From positions 8,344 to 72,343 of the forward strand of contig CAYTGR010000022.1 of assembly GCA_964437445.1 (NCBI GenBank): 64,000 nt of DNA, read 5' to 3'. This DNA is from CAYTGR01 sp964437445. GTDB taxonomy: Bacteria; Chloroflexota; Anaerolineae; B4-G1; SLSP01. Position 1 is the stretch's first letter. Every line of letters starts with the position of its first letter. The notes under the pieces are model-generated. The model saw only the letters and a list, made by a program, of their open reading frames with translations. It did not search any database and was not told the DNA's origin. The position numbers and the translations under genes were made by a program. Shown here in pieces: positions 25,161-33,684 of the stretch.

Positions 25161-27364
25161 CTGGGGTTCCCCTTTTCCTGGTAGACTGGCAGCACGATGT
25201 GGATGGTGGTACCTTGATCCGGGCCGGGGCTCTCGGCCCAGACGCGGCCGCCATGTTTCTCAATGACCTCTTTGACGATGGAAAGCCCAACGCCCATGCC
25301 CCCGTAACGCCGGTGCGCGCTGCCGTCTATCTGGTAAAAACGTTCAAAGATGCGTTCCAGTTCTTCCGCCGGAATGCCGATCCCTTCATCCTTGATCTCA
25401 ATGTGGACTCGTTCGCCTTCCGCCGTCGCCTTGAGCCAGATATGCCCGCCCTCCCGGTTGAATTTGGCGGCATTATCCAGGATGTGCATCAATGCCAGCC
25501 CTAAACGCTCGGCATCCAGCACCACGTTAGGAAGATAGGGGGGGAGATCAATCGTCAATTGCAGGTGATGCTGTTGCGTCTGTTGTTGCAAGAACTGGAC
25601 TGCCGACTGAATCACCGGTAGGATGGGCTGCGGGCGGAGATTGACCCGGTCCATCTCTAAATCCTCCAGGGCGGTGATGGATTCCACCAGGCTGACGACC
25701 TGATTCAGCTGCACCTGGACCGCTTGCACTGCCTGTTGCAGCGTAGGCTCGACCGGGAAGCCAAAAGACTGGTCCAGCAGCAGGTCCACATAGCCTTTGG
25801 CAATGGAGAGTGGCGTGCGCAGCTCGTGGGAAACGTTCTGAATGAACTGGGACTTCATCGCATCCAGGCGGCGGAGTGACTCCACGGCCGCCTCGGCCTT
25901 GATCCGGGCCTGCCGGACTTCCCAGAAGAGATGTGCGTTGTTTAACGCGACCGCGATCAGGTCGGCAAAAGATTGCAGGGCGATCAGGTGTGCCGGCTGG
26001 TAGAAGCCGCTCTCGTCCATGGAGAGGGTCAGGAAGCCGATCACTTTGCCCTGAGCGCGGAGGGGGACCCCGATGAACGAGTTCTGGCGCAGGTCGTCGC
26101 CCAGCTTGACCCAACGCGGATCCTGGTTGGTGTCGGAGATGACGAGACCCCGGCCGGTCTGATACATCCGTACCCAGGTGTGGAAGGTACTGAGCGGCAG
26201 TCGCCCCTGAAGCCAGCGCACGATGTCGGCCGGCAACCCCTGGCTGTAAGGGGTGATCACGAAGCTGGCCTCCTGGAGTAAAGAAATGCTCATGCACTGG
26301 AAAGGCAAAATCTGGCGGATCTGCCCGGCGGCAATTTGGATAATCTCGTTTTCATCCAGGGCGGTGACCAGCGCCGTCCCAATTTTTTGGAGCGTTTCGG
26401 CCAGAGCGCGAGCATCGCGTTCGGCCTGGAAAAGACGGGCATTGTGCACCCCGATCGCGGCCAAAGAAGTAAACAGACGCAGCGCTTCCTCGTCGGTGGT
26501 GCTGAAGGAGGCTCCTTTGGTGAACGTGTCCACCGTCAGGTACCCCATCAGCTCGCCCTTCATCATCAAGGGCGCGGCAACCGTTTCTACGACCTCAGCC
26601 AGGCGGCTATTTTCTTGCAGTTGGGAGATCAATTCGGCCGAGAAATAGTTGCTCATCGTTTGTTGGGGCTGGCGGATGTGGATGATTTCCCCGCGTTGGA
26701 GCGCCGGCACCAGGTAGTGATCGCCAGGTAACCGGACGGCCTGCAGGGCCTCGGAATGGCCGACGATACCCCGGTGGACGAAGCGGCCGTCCTCTAACAT
26801 CAGGAGACTGCCGGCTTGCGCGTTGGGGATCAGCCGCACGGCGGCTTCCTCAATCCGCTGCAGGAGCGCGTGCAATTCAAACTCGGTGAGCAGGAGCGGC
26901 GCAATGTCCAGGATGGATTGCAGCAGTTGCGCCTGCAGGGCCGGGCGGGATTCCGGGCTGAGCGGGATTGCCACCTGCTCTAACAGACCGCGAAGCGACT
27001 CTGCCATTGCCATATCGCGGGGGGTGAACAACAGCGGCGTTTCGTCCCCGAAGGTCGGCAAACCTGGGATGGCGGTCTTGGCAAAGGTGGGGACGACCAA
27101 CGTGGCGTGCTCTGGGTCCTGCGAGTCGGCGACGATGAGCGGCACCCGCAGCTTTTGCTGGCGCAAGAAATGCCACAGATCTACAGCACTGCCATCCGGC
27201 AGCGGCTCCAGGAGGATGATAGCATCCATCCCTTGCTGGGCCAGTATCTGTTGGGCTTCCTGGAGAGCGTGGCACCGCTGAATGGCGACCCCGTCCGGTT
27301 GCCGGAGGGCCATAGTCAGAATCAAGCTTTGGGTTTTTTCGGATGCGATAAAGAGCAGTTTCAT
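25157..27364 (-). CDS. GAF-domain sensor histidine kinase
   Basis: 735 residues, soluble. A receiver-like N-terminal domain (about 1-120) lacks the phosphoacceptor Asp (IILLEPLPDG at the expected site). Two GAF domains follow (about 165-310 and 325-485), then HisKA (NVSHELRTPLS, phosphorylated His near 510) and HATPase_c with N-box MHILDNAAKFN, G1 DEGIGI and G2 GMGVGLSIV. It would sense a small molecule or redox state in the cytosol and phosphorylate a response regulator; no regulator gene is adjacent. Its stop overlaps the next gene's start. Confidence 0.9.
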   Translation of the reverse strand: MKLLFIASEKTQSLILTMALRQPDGVAIQRCHALQEAQQILAQQGMDAIILLEPLPDGSAVDLWHFLRQQKLRVPLIVADSQDPEHATLVVPTFAKTAIPGLPTFGDETPLLFTPRDMAMAESLRGLLEQVAIPLSPESRPALQAQLLQSILDIAPLLLTEFELHALLQRIEEAAVRLIPNAQAGSLLMLEDGRFVHRGIVGHSEALQAVRLPGDHYLVPALQRGEIIHIRQPQQTMSNYFSAELISQLQENSRLAEVVETVAAPLMMKGELMGYLTVDTFTKGASFSTTDEEALRLFTSLAAIGVHNARLFQAERDARALAETLQKIGTALVTALDENEIIQIAAGQIRQILPFQCMSISLLQEASFVITPYSQGLPADIVRWLQGRLPLSTFHTWVRMYQTGRGLVISDTNQDPRWVKLGDDLRQNSFIGVPLRAQGKVIGFLTLSMDESGFYQPAHLIALQSFADLIAVALNNAHLFWEVRQARIKAEAAVESLRRLDAMKSQFIQNVSHELRTPLSIAKGYVDLLLDQSFGFPVEPTLQQAVQAVQVQLNQVVSLVESITALEDLEMDRVNLRPQPILPVIQSAVQFLQQQTQQHHLQLTIDLPPYLPNVVLDAERLGLALMHILDNAAKFNREGGHIWLKATAEGERVHIEIKDEGIGIPAEELERIFERFYQIDGSAHRRYGGMGVGLSIVKEVIEKHGGRVWAESPGPDQGTTIHIVLPVYQEKGNPR

Positions 27365-27436
27365 GTTTTCAATTTTAGCACGATTTTGTCAGATAGAGAA
27401 TAGGCATTTAGTCGCAATCGGCCACCGGCCCGGCGG

Positions 27437-28987
27437 TTATTGGCCGGATGCGGACGGCGGCCCCTGTCTATGGCTTGCCTGGCGCAGCGAGCGCCGGAAG
27501 CTGGCCATCCAGAGCTCCAGCGCGGCCGCCAGCGGCTCCGGCGGCGGGGCGAGCAGCAGCGGCCACGGCGGGCGGTCGCGGGCGACCAACGCCGCGTTGG
27601 CTGCCAGGATGCCGGTGACGCAGGCCCGCTCCAGGAAGAGGGTGGGGGAGGGATCGCGGACCCAGTCGCCGCAGCAGAAGAGTCCCGGCCAGGGGGTGAG
27701 CACGCCTAAGTGTTCCTCCGGCCGGCCCACGCGGAGCAGGGTGTGCGTCGGCGGGTTGCGCGTGAGGGTGGCGTGGAGCAGGTGCTGGCGCAGCTCGGGC
27801 CAGGCGCGCCCCACGTCCAGGATAGCCTGGGCCAGCAGGGTGGCGTCGGGCAGGGCGAGCAGCTCCGGCGGGCCGTAGAGGTGTGCTTCCAGGGCGCTGC
27901 CGCCGGTGGCGCGCGCCCAGCGGATGTATTCGTCATACAGGCGGTGGAGCCAGAAGAAGTTATCCAGGATGAAATCACCGCTGAAGATGCCGGCCTCGGC
28001 GCGCGGGCGGGCCGGGGCGCGGTCAAACCAGAGCCGGAAGATGGCGGTCGCTTTGCCCTCCGGCAGCTGCAACCGGGTGGCCTCGGCGGCGGTGGCGGGA
28101 CTGGCGCGCAGCAGCGTTGCGGCGGCCGGGGCATCCACGGCCAGGATGAGCTGCTCAGCCTCGGCGCTGCCGCCATCCCAGAGGGCGCGCCAGCCGGTGG
28201 GGAGCCGCTCCAGCCGGCGGACGGGCGTACCCAGCCGGAGTTCGCCGCCGAGCGCGCGCAGCGTGGCCACCAGCGGCGCCATGATTGTCTGTCCGCCGGT
28301 GGAGGGCAGGTAAGAGAAGGCCCAGGCGTCGCGCCGGCGCAGGGTGTAGAAGCGCAGGAAGGCGATGAAGCCAGAGGCGGGGATTTCTTCCAGTCTGGCG
28401 GGCAGCGCGTTGCGTGTCAGCCCGGTGAAGAAGCCGGTCAGGTTGGGCGACCAGCGATGGCAGAAATCGGCTAACGTCATGCCGGCCAGGGGTTGCCCCT
28501 CTTCCAGTGGGTCAATGGAGAGCGCCGCCAGCAAGCTGACGAAAACGCGGGGCAGGACGGCCCAGTCGCGCAGTCCCAGCAGGGCCAGGAAGCGCGGGCG
28601 GGCGAAGAGGCCCAGGTAGTGCAGGGGGGCGGGGATCCAGCTGGTGCGGATGGCGCTGCCCACCTCGGCGCGGCGGACGGTGCGACCGTGGCCCAGGATC
28701 CAATCTTCTTGCCGGGCGGGGACGAGCACCGGCCGGAGGTTATGCCGGACGAGCAGCGCTTGCAGGTTGCGGTAGGGCGACCAGATGCCGTGGACGCCGT
28801 GCTCGCCGGGGAAGTGCCAGGTCTGCCCGCCCTGCTCTAAGGTCACGGGCGGGCCGCCCTTGAGCCGCCCACCGGGTTGTTCCGGGTCGGCTTCCAGCAC
28901 GAGCGGCCGCAGCCCGTGTTCAGCCACGTGCAGCGCCGCGGTCAGGCCGGCCACGCCGGCGCCGATGATGAGCAGGTCATAGGTCAT
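27437..28987 (-). CDS. FAD-dependent amine-oxidase/desaturase-like oxidoreductase
   Basis: 516 residues. An N-terminal Rossmann motif IIGAGVAGLTAA (7-18) with the acidic end of strand two (VLEADPEQPGGR) binds FAD; GEHGVHGIWSPYRNLQ is reminiscent of carotenoid desaturase/isomerase and NAD(P)-binding phytoene-desaturase-like proteins; the C-terminal FAD contact GVLTPWPGLFCCGDWV ... ERACVTGILAAN is present. The substrate is unknown, perhaps an isoprenoid or lipid. The next gene upstream is a radical SAM protein, 175 bases away behind a repeat. Confidence 0.75.
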   Translation of the reverse strand: MTYDLLIIGAGVAGLTAALHVAEHGLRPLVLEADPEQPGGRLKGGPPVTLEQGGQTWHFPGEHGVHGIWSPYRNLQALLVRHNLRPVLVPARQEDWILGHGRTVRRAEVGSAIRTSWIPAPLHYLGLFARPRFLALLGLRDWAVLPRVFVSLLAALSIDPLEEGQPLAGMTLADFCHRWSPNLTGFFTGLTRNALPARLEEIPASGFIAFLRFYTLRRRDAWAFSYLPSTGGQTIMAPLVATLRALGGELRLGTPVRRLERLPTGWRALWDGGSAEAEQLILAVDAPAAATLLRASPATAAEATRLQLPEGKATAIFRLWFDRAPARPRAEAGIFSGDFILDNFFWLHRLYDEYIRWARATGGSALEAHLYGPPELLALPDATLLAQAILDVGRAWPELRQHLLHATLTRNPPTHTLLRVGRPEEHLGVLTPWPGLFCCGDWVRDPSPTLFLERACVTGILAANAALVARDRPPWPLLLAPPPEPLAAALELWMASFRRSLRQASHRQGPPSASGQ

Positions 28988-28990
28988 GGG

Positions 28991-29095
28991 TTAGTGAAAC
29001 GTGAAACGTGAGACGTGAAACGTGATACGTGATACGTGAAACGTGAGACGTGATGCGTGAGACATGATGCGTGAAACGTGAGACGTGATGCGTGT
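28991..29095. repeat. ACGTGA word array
   Basis: About a dozen close copies of (G)TGAAACGTGAGACG-like words follow one another without unique spacers. A second array is at 30237-30330, on the other side of the radical SAM gene. Confidence 0.85.
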
Positions 29096-29096
29096 A

Positions 29097-29161
29097 CGCC
29101 ATCTGCCATTCGCTATTCGTCACTCGCTATTCGCCATTTGCTATTCACCATTTGCTATTTG
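29097..29161. repeat. GCTATTCGCCATT word array
   Basis: Repeated variants of CTATTCGTCA, CTATTCGCCA, CTATTCACCA and CTATTTG; directly precedes the stop of the radical SAM gene. Confidence 0.75.
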
Positions 29162-29162
29162 T

Positions 29163-30236
29163 TTACCCCGGCGCGTAGGTGAGCAGTTCGCCCTGGCGGG
29201 AGGGGGCAAAGCGCACCAGTTCGGCCAGCAGCGCCAGCGGGCGGGCCTGCAGGAGCGAAGGTTCCACGTAACATTGCTGGTAGCAGCTGCCGCAGGTGGA
29301 AGGAGGCAAACCGTAGTAAGCTACGGCCTGGCGCATGGCTGCCGTCCAGGAGCCGGCGGCCAGCAGGTTGACGGCCCGGCCGCCGTGCTCGGTGCCGCTG
29401 CGCTCAATGGGCCGGCAGGGGTAGGCTAAGGTTCCGTCGGGCATCACGCGCGGCACCAGCAGCGGATAGCAGGCATACGGCTCAAAGGTGAGCATCATCC
29501 GCAGGTAGGCCCGGCTGCCCAGCACCGGGGCGCCCCGCTGTTTCTGCTCCAGCACGTGCGCGACGAAGGCTCGGTAATCGTCGGCGATGAGCAGCTCGTA
29601 GCGGGGCCAGTTGTTGGCCGATTGCGGCGAGAACGAGAACAGAATATCGTGCGCGGCGCAAAATTCCAAAACGGCGCGGGCCTGCGGCAGCGTCTCCGGC
29701 GCGACGACGCAGTGGACGATGAGGCGGAAGCCGAATTCGCGCTGCCGGCGCGCGGTCGCGGTGATGGTCGCCAGGATGGTCTGCGCCGCGCCGCTTGCGG
29801 CGCGCAGCGTGGTGTCCCACAGCGCCGGGTCGGTGGCATCCAGGCTGATGACGAGCCGTGTGAGGTGGGGGAGGACGGCCTCCGCGCGCCCGGCCAGCAA
29901 CAGGCCGTTGGTGAGCAGGGTCACGCTGCGGAAGCGGAGCTCGCGGCGGGCCCCCTGGAGCAGCGCGGGCAGCTCCGGGTAGAGCAGCGGTTCCCCGCCG
30001 GTGATGATGAGCGCAGCGGTGGCCTGCCGCAGGATGGCGAGCAGCTGCCGGGCTTCAGGGAGCGGTAGCGGCGGCGTCTGGTTGGGGTTGCGCCGCGCGC
30101 CGAAATCTTCACAGTAGGCGCAGTTGAGGTTGCAGTGGTGGGTGACGCCATAGGAGACCACCAGCGGCCGGAACAGGCCATCGCCCCGCAGCAGGCGGGG
30201 GAGGTTGGTCAGGTAATTCAGTGCCGTGGTAGTCAT
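29163..30236 (-). CDS. radical SAM protein with C-terminal cysteine cluster
   Basis: 357 residues. CNLNCAYC (Cys35, Cys39, Cys42) binds the SAM-reducing 4Fe-4S cluster, and TGGEPLLYPEL is the SAM-binding GGE motif. Seven further cysteines near the C-terminus (CYPL..., YPCRPIER, TCGSCYQQCYVEP) resemble a SPASM or twitch auxiliary-cluster domain. The start at 30236 (MTTTALNYL) is taken where the radical SAM domain begins; the longer frame runs through the upstream repeat array. It lies between an FAD oxidoreductase and an ABC-2 exporter. Peptide or lipid modification is possible but unproven. Confidence 0.82.
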   Translation of the reverse strand: MTTTALNYLTNLPRLLRGDGLFRPLVVSYGVTHHCNLNCAYCEDFGARRNPNQTPPLPLPEARQLLAILRQATAALIITGGEPLLYPELPALLQGARRELRFRSVTLLTNGLLLAGRAEAVLPHLTRLVISLDATDPALWDTTLRAASGAAQTILATITATARRQREFGFRLIVHCVVAPETLPQARAVLEFCAAHDILFSFSPQSANNWPRYELLIADDYRAFVAHVLEQKQRGAPVLGSRAYLRMMLTFEPYACYPLLVPRVMPDGTLAYPCRPIERSGTEHGGRAVNLLAAGSWTAAMRQAVAYYGLPPSTCGSCYQQCYVEPSLLQARPLALLAELVRFAPSRQGELLTYAPG

Positions 30237-30330
30237 GGTGAAACGTGATATGTGATACGTGAAACGTGAAACGTGAGACGTGAATTGTGAGATGTGAGCC
30301 ATGAGCCGTGAAACGTGAGACGTGAGACGG
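30237..30330. repeat. ACGTGA word array, second copy
   Basis: The same GTGAAACGTGAGACG words as at 28991-29095, so the radical SAM gene is bracketed by two arrays. Confidence 0.85.
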
Positions 30331-30337
30331 GATAGCT

Positions 30338-31225
30338 CTAATAGTTGGTGGTGCGGTCTACCAGCCCCAGGGCGCGCACGCGGCGGTCGCACAGCCGGAA
30401 AATCCAGATGCTGAGCAGGCCGAAGCCGCCGGTCAGCGCGAGCAGGATGCCGAGCAGCTGCCCGTTGCTGAAGCCGGCCAGGGTGGGGAAGGCCTGCGCT
30501 ACTGCTGGCACGAGCGCGCGGCGTAGCAGCTCCAGCCAGTAGGTCATCGGCATGGCGTAGCCCAGGGGACGCAGCGCCGGCGGCAGGACGCTCAGCGGGA
30601 AGACCGCGCCGCTGAAGATGTAGAGCGCGCCGGCGGTCGCTTCGCCGAGCACGCCTTCGTGGCGCACCAGCAACAGCGTCACGCCCGCCAGCAGCAGCCC
30701 GATCAGCGCTAACATGACGATGCCGATGGCGAGCGCCAGCAGGAAAAGCGGCCAGTTCACCGCCGCCAGGTCCAGCGGCAGGTGGAGAAAGAGCGCGCCG
30801 GCGGCGATGGTGATCACCACCGAGAAGGTGCCGGTCAGGAAACGGGCGACGCCGCGCCCCAGGAGGTAGGCGGGCAGCTGCACCGGCGCGACATAGATGT
30901 ACTTGAGCGTCCGGTAGTGCTCGCGGTCGTCAATCACGGCCCAGGAGACGCCGGTCATCACCGCGCCGACGTACATGTAGAAGGCGTTGCCCAGGTACAT
31001 GTAGGCAAACGTCGGCGACTGGTAATTGCCCTGGGTGATGACGGCGTACATCACGACCAGGATGGCGGCGCCGGCCAGCGGCTTGACGATGGAGTAGACG
31101 GCGAACAGGAAGGGGTCGGCCCAGTTGGATTCAATCTGCCAGCCGAGCCAGGTCGCCATGCGGAATGAGCGGGTGAAGCTGGCCAGCCGCCCGCGCAGCG
31201 CCAGGGTAGTCTCTGAAGTTGTCAT
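30338..31225 (-). CDS. ABC-2 type transporter permease
   Basis: 295 residues with six predicted helices in the ABC-2 membrane pattern; the segment ILPPALRPLGYAMPMTYWLELLRRAL near the end is the usual ABC-2 signature. It should pair with the permease at 31681-32517 and the ATPase at 32510-33592 as a heterodimeric exporter. It is set 455 bases away from the other permease by a repeat-filled spacer. Confidence 0.85.
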   Translation of the reverse strand: MTTSETTLALRGRLASFTRSFRMATWLGWQIESNWADPFLFAVYSIVKPLAGAAILVVMYAVITQGNYQSPTFAYMYLGNAFYMYVGAVMTGVSWAVIDDREHYRTLKYIYVAPVQLPAYLLGRGVARFLTGTFSVVITIAAGALFLHLPLDLAAVNWPLFLLALAIGIVMLALIGLLLAGVTLLLVRHEGVLGEATAGALYIFSGAVFPLSVLPPALRPLGYAMPMTYWLELLRRALVPAVAQAFPTLAGFSNGQLLGILLALTGGFGLLSIWIFRLCDRRVRALGLVDRTTNY

Positions 31226-31680
31226 GAGTGTTTATCCGTTCTGCGTATTGCGTGTTGCGTCAATTGAAAATAACGCTTTGAGTTGAAAGGATGAAGGATG
31301 AAGGCGGAAGGATGAAATCTTCTCCCTTGAACATAGCTCTCTGCGTTCGTAGTGAGGCGCTTCAGCGCCGTTGAAAGGATGAAGGATGAAGGCGAAAGGA
31401 TGAAATCTCCTCCCTTGAATAGCGCTCTGTTTGTAGTCAGGCGCTTTAGCGCCGTTTTGCCGCGCTGAAGCGCGTCACTACAAGCATAAAGCGCGGCACT
31501 ACAAACACGCTAAAACGCTGAAACGCTACAACGCTGACTTGAGCGCCGTTTTGCCGCGCTGAAGCGCGTCACTACGAGCCAATTTTCATCCCCCTGCCGC
31601 CAGTCCATGGGGAATTCCCTTCTCCCCTCTCCCCTCTCCCTTCTCTCTTCTCTCTTCTCTCTCCCCTTGTTCCCGCCGTT
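31226..31680. repeat. 455-base repeat-filled spacer, family A mosaic
   Basis: No gene. It contains several full or half copies of family A (near 31348-31374, 31430-31482, 31537-31577), two copies of an AAAGGATGAAGGATGAAGGC word (31275, 31375) and a CT-rich strand (CCCTCTCCCTTCTCTC type, 31620-31668). It lies between two permease genes of one transporter. Confidence 0.8.
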
Positions 31681-32517
31681 TCACCCCCGGCTCTCGGTGA
31701 TGCGGCCCTCGCGGATCGCCAGCCGCTCCATGTAGCCCAGGAGCAGTCGTGCGCCGAGCAGGAAAAGCACGCACAATCCCAGCAGGATCAGCGTCTCGCT
31801 CTGCACGTCCAGGAAGCCGAGCGCCGCGCCGGAGGGGAAGATCAGCTGGCGCATGGCGTCCAGCCCTAAGGTCAGCGGGATGATGGAGGCGACGGTGGCC
31901 GTCCAGAAGCCCAGGTTCTTGATGGGGAAGTAGAAGCCGGAGAGCAGGTAGACCGGCTCCTGTGCCAGGTTAGCCAGATGCCAGGCCTCGCGGCTGAGCA
32001 GCAGGAAGAGCGAAGCGGCCATCATCCCCATCCCGTAGAGCGCCGTCATCGTCAGCGCAAAGACGGTGATGAGGTGGGGCAGGCTGGTCACGACATACCG
32101 CACGTGGAAGAGCCAGCTGCCCAGGATCAGGATGGCGGCGGCCCGCAGCGCGGTCGCCACCAGGCCGCCTAGCGCCATCCCCAGCAGAATGGCCATCATG
32201 GAATTGGGGGCGGCGATGTAGAGGCCCAGGTTGCCGGTCTCTTTTTCCCAGTAGAGCTGGCTGGACATGCTCCAGAGGATGTTGAGCCAGAAGGCGGTCA
32301 TCGCGCCGCCGACAACGGCGAAGCCGACATACTCCTCCGCTGCGCCGATGGCCCGGTAGATGAAGACGTAGGCCGCTACGCCCAGCAGCGGCAGGAAGAT
32401 GTCAAAGATGAGCCACGAGAGGTCACGCTGCTGCCCGATCACGCGCGGGTAGGCGCGGGCGACTACGGTTTGCAGGAAGAGCCGCCAGCCGGTGTTTTTG
32501 TGGATACGCTCAGTCAT
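31681..32517 (-). CDS. ABC-2 type transporter permease
   Basis: 278 residues, six predicted helices, ABC-2 family. The start at 32517 (MTERIHKNTG) overlaps the end of the ATPase gene by 8 bases. A longer frame to 32634 would read the Lys/Arg-rich antisense of the ATPase tail and is rejected. It forms the exporter with the ATPase and the permease at 30338. Likely substrates are lipids, polysaccharide precursors, peptides or drugs. Confidence 0.87.
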   Translation of the reverse strand: MTERIHKNTGWRLFLQTVVARAYPRVIGQQRDLSWLIFDIFLPLLGVAAYVFIYRAIGAAEEYVGFAVVGGAMTAFWLNILWSMSSQLYWEKETGNLGLYIAAPNSMMAILLGMALGGLVATALRAAAILILGSWLFHVRYVVTSLPHLITVFALTMTALYGMGMMAASLFLLLSREAWHLANLAQEPVYLLSGFYFPIKNLGFWTATVASIIPLTLGLDAMRQLIFPSGAALGFLDVQSETLILLGLCVLFLLGARLLLGYMERLAIREGRITESRG

Positions 32518-33592
32518 GAGCCTGCGCCTTTTCTGCCTTTTCCGCTTCCATTTCCAATTCCGTCTTTCCCACTGCTGTCTCTTCCGCTTCTGTCTTCTCC
32601 ACGTCTTCCATGCTGCGCCCGACCAGTTTGACAAAGACGTCCTCCAGCGTCGGCTCGCGCTTGGTCAGATTGAGCAGGTGGACGTTGTGGCGGGTCATCA
32701 GGTTGATCACCGCGCCCAGTGCGTCTTCCTCTTGCAGGATGAACTCCAGCGCGGCGCGGCCATCCAGCGGGCGGTGGACGACGTGGCAGACGCCGGGCAG
32801 CGCCTCAAAGCTGGCCGCGGTCAGGCCGTTGAGCGGGCTGACCTCCATCGTGAAGATCGCTTCGTGCTGCAACTCATGCTTGAGCGCGGCGGGGGTGTCG
32901 CAGGCGAGTACCTTGCCCTGGTTGATGATCGCCACGCGGTCGCAGAGATCGTCGGCCTCCACCATGTAGTGCGTCGTCAGCAGCAGTGTCCGGGTGGGGT
33001 CCTCTTGCATCCACCGGCGGATGAAGGCGCGGATGTCGCGCGCGGCGTTCACGTCCAGCCCTAAGGTCGGCTCGTCCAGGAAGAGCACCTCCGGGTCGGT
33101 GAGGAAACCGCGCACGATGTTCATCTTCTGGCGCAGGCCGGTGGAGAGCTCCGAGGATTTGGTGTTCAACCGGTCGGCCATGCCGACGACGCCCATCAGT
33201 TCCTGGATGCGCCGGTTGGCCTCCGGCGAAGGGATGCCGTAAAACTGCGCGAACATCCAGAGGTTCTCCCGGACGGTGAGCAGCCCATAGCCGGAGGATT
33301 CGCCGCCGGAGACCATGTTGATCCGCTCGCGGACGCGCTGCGGCATACGCACCACATCATACCCGGCGACGCGCGCGACGCCGGTGGTGGGGGCCAGCAG
33401 CGTAGTGAGGATTTTGATGAGCGTCGTCTTGCCGGCACCGTTAGGCCCCAGGAGGCCGAAGAGCTCGCCCCGCTGCACCTGGATGGTGACGTCGTGCAAC
33501 GCGGTCAACTCGCGGGCCGCGCCTTTTTTCTGGCCGCGCAGTTTGTAGACGCGGCCTAACTGCTCGGTTGCTACGGCTAAAGATTGGTCCAT
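32510..33592 (-). CDS. ABC-2 exporter ATP-binding protein
   Basis: 360 residues. Walker A GPNGAGKTT (49-57), signature LSTGLRQKM, Walker B VLFLDEPTLGLD and the H-loop LLTTH identify a complete ABC ATPase of the DrrA/CcmA/NatA exporter type. A Glu/Lys-rich tail of about 35 residues follows the domain. AAGGAC precedes ATG 33592, and an extended -10 promoter lies 35 bases upstream. It powers the two ABC-2 permeases encoded next. Confidence 0.93.
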   Translation of the reverse strand: MDQSLAVATEQLGRVYKLRGQKKGAARELTALHDVTIQVQRGELFGLLGPNGAGKTTLIKILTTLLAPTTGVARVAGYDVVRMPQRVRERINMVSGGESSGYGLLTVRENLWMFAQFYGIPSPEANRRIQELMGVVGMADRLNTKSSELSTGLRQKMNIVRGFLTDPEVLFLDEPTLGLDVNAARDIRAFIRRWMQEDPTRTLLLTTHYMVEADDLCDRVAIINQGKVLACDTPAALKHELQHEAIFTMEVSPLNGLTAASFEALPGVCHVVHRPLDGRAALEFILQEEDALGAVINLMTRHNVHLLNLTKREPTLEDVFVKLVGRSMEDVEKTEAEETAVGKTELEMEAEKAEKAQAHD

Positions 33593-33626
33593 GACAAGTC
33601 CTTTAAGAGTCTTTTGCAGCTTCCCC

Positions 33627-33632
33627 ATTATA
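33627..33632 (-). promoter_or_regulatory. extended -10 promoter for ABC exporter genes
   Basis: TGTTATAAT on the minus strand gives a TGn-extended consensus TATAAT about 35 bases before the ATPase start. The -35 region falls inside a perfect palindrome and is not recognisable. Confidence 0.6.
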
Positions 33633-33637
33633 ACAGA

Positions 33638-33665
33638 AATCCCCGGGGGCGCGCCCCCGGGGATT
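33638..33665. promoter_or_regulatory. perfect 28-bp palindrome
   Basis: AATCCCCGGGGGCG is followed at once by its exact reverse complement. It lies between the stop of the 210-residue membrane protein gene and the exporter promoter, so it may be a terminator (TTTCTGTT follows on the minus strand) or an operator. Confidence 0.6.
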
Positions 33666-33684
33666 GGCTATCGGCTGCTGCCGT

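Noticed and set aside
28991..29095. CRISPR-like appearance of the ACGTGA repeats
   Set aside because: Repeats are of variable short words without constant-length unique spacers, and no cas gene is nearby.
32518..32634. Lys/Arg/Trp-rich N-terminal extension of the ABC-2 permease
   Set aside because: It is the other frame of the Glu/Lys-rich tail of the ATPase; the ATG at 32517 gives the normal 8-base overlap.
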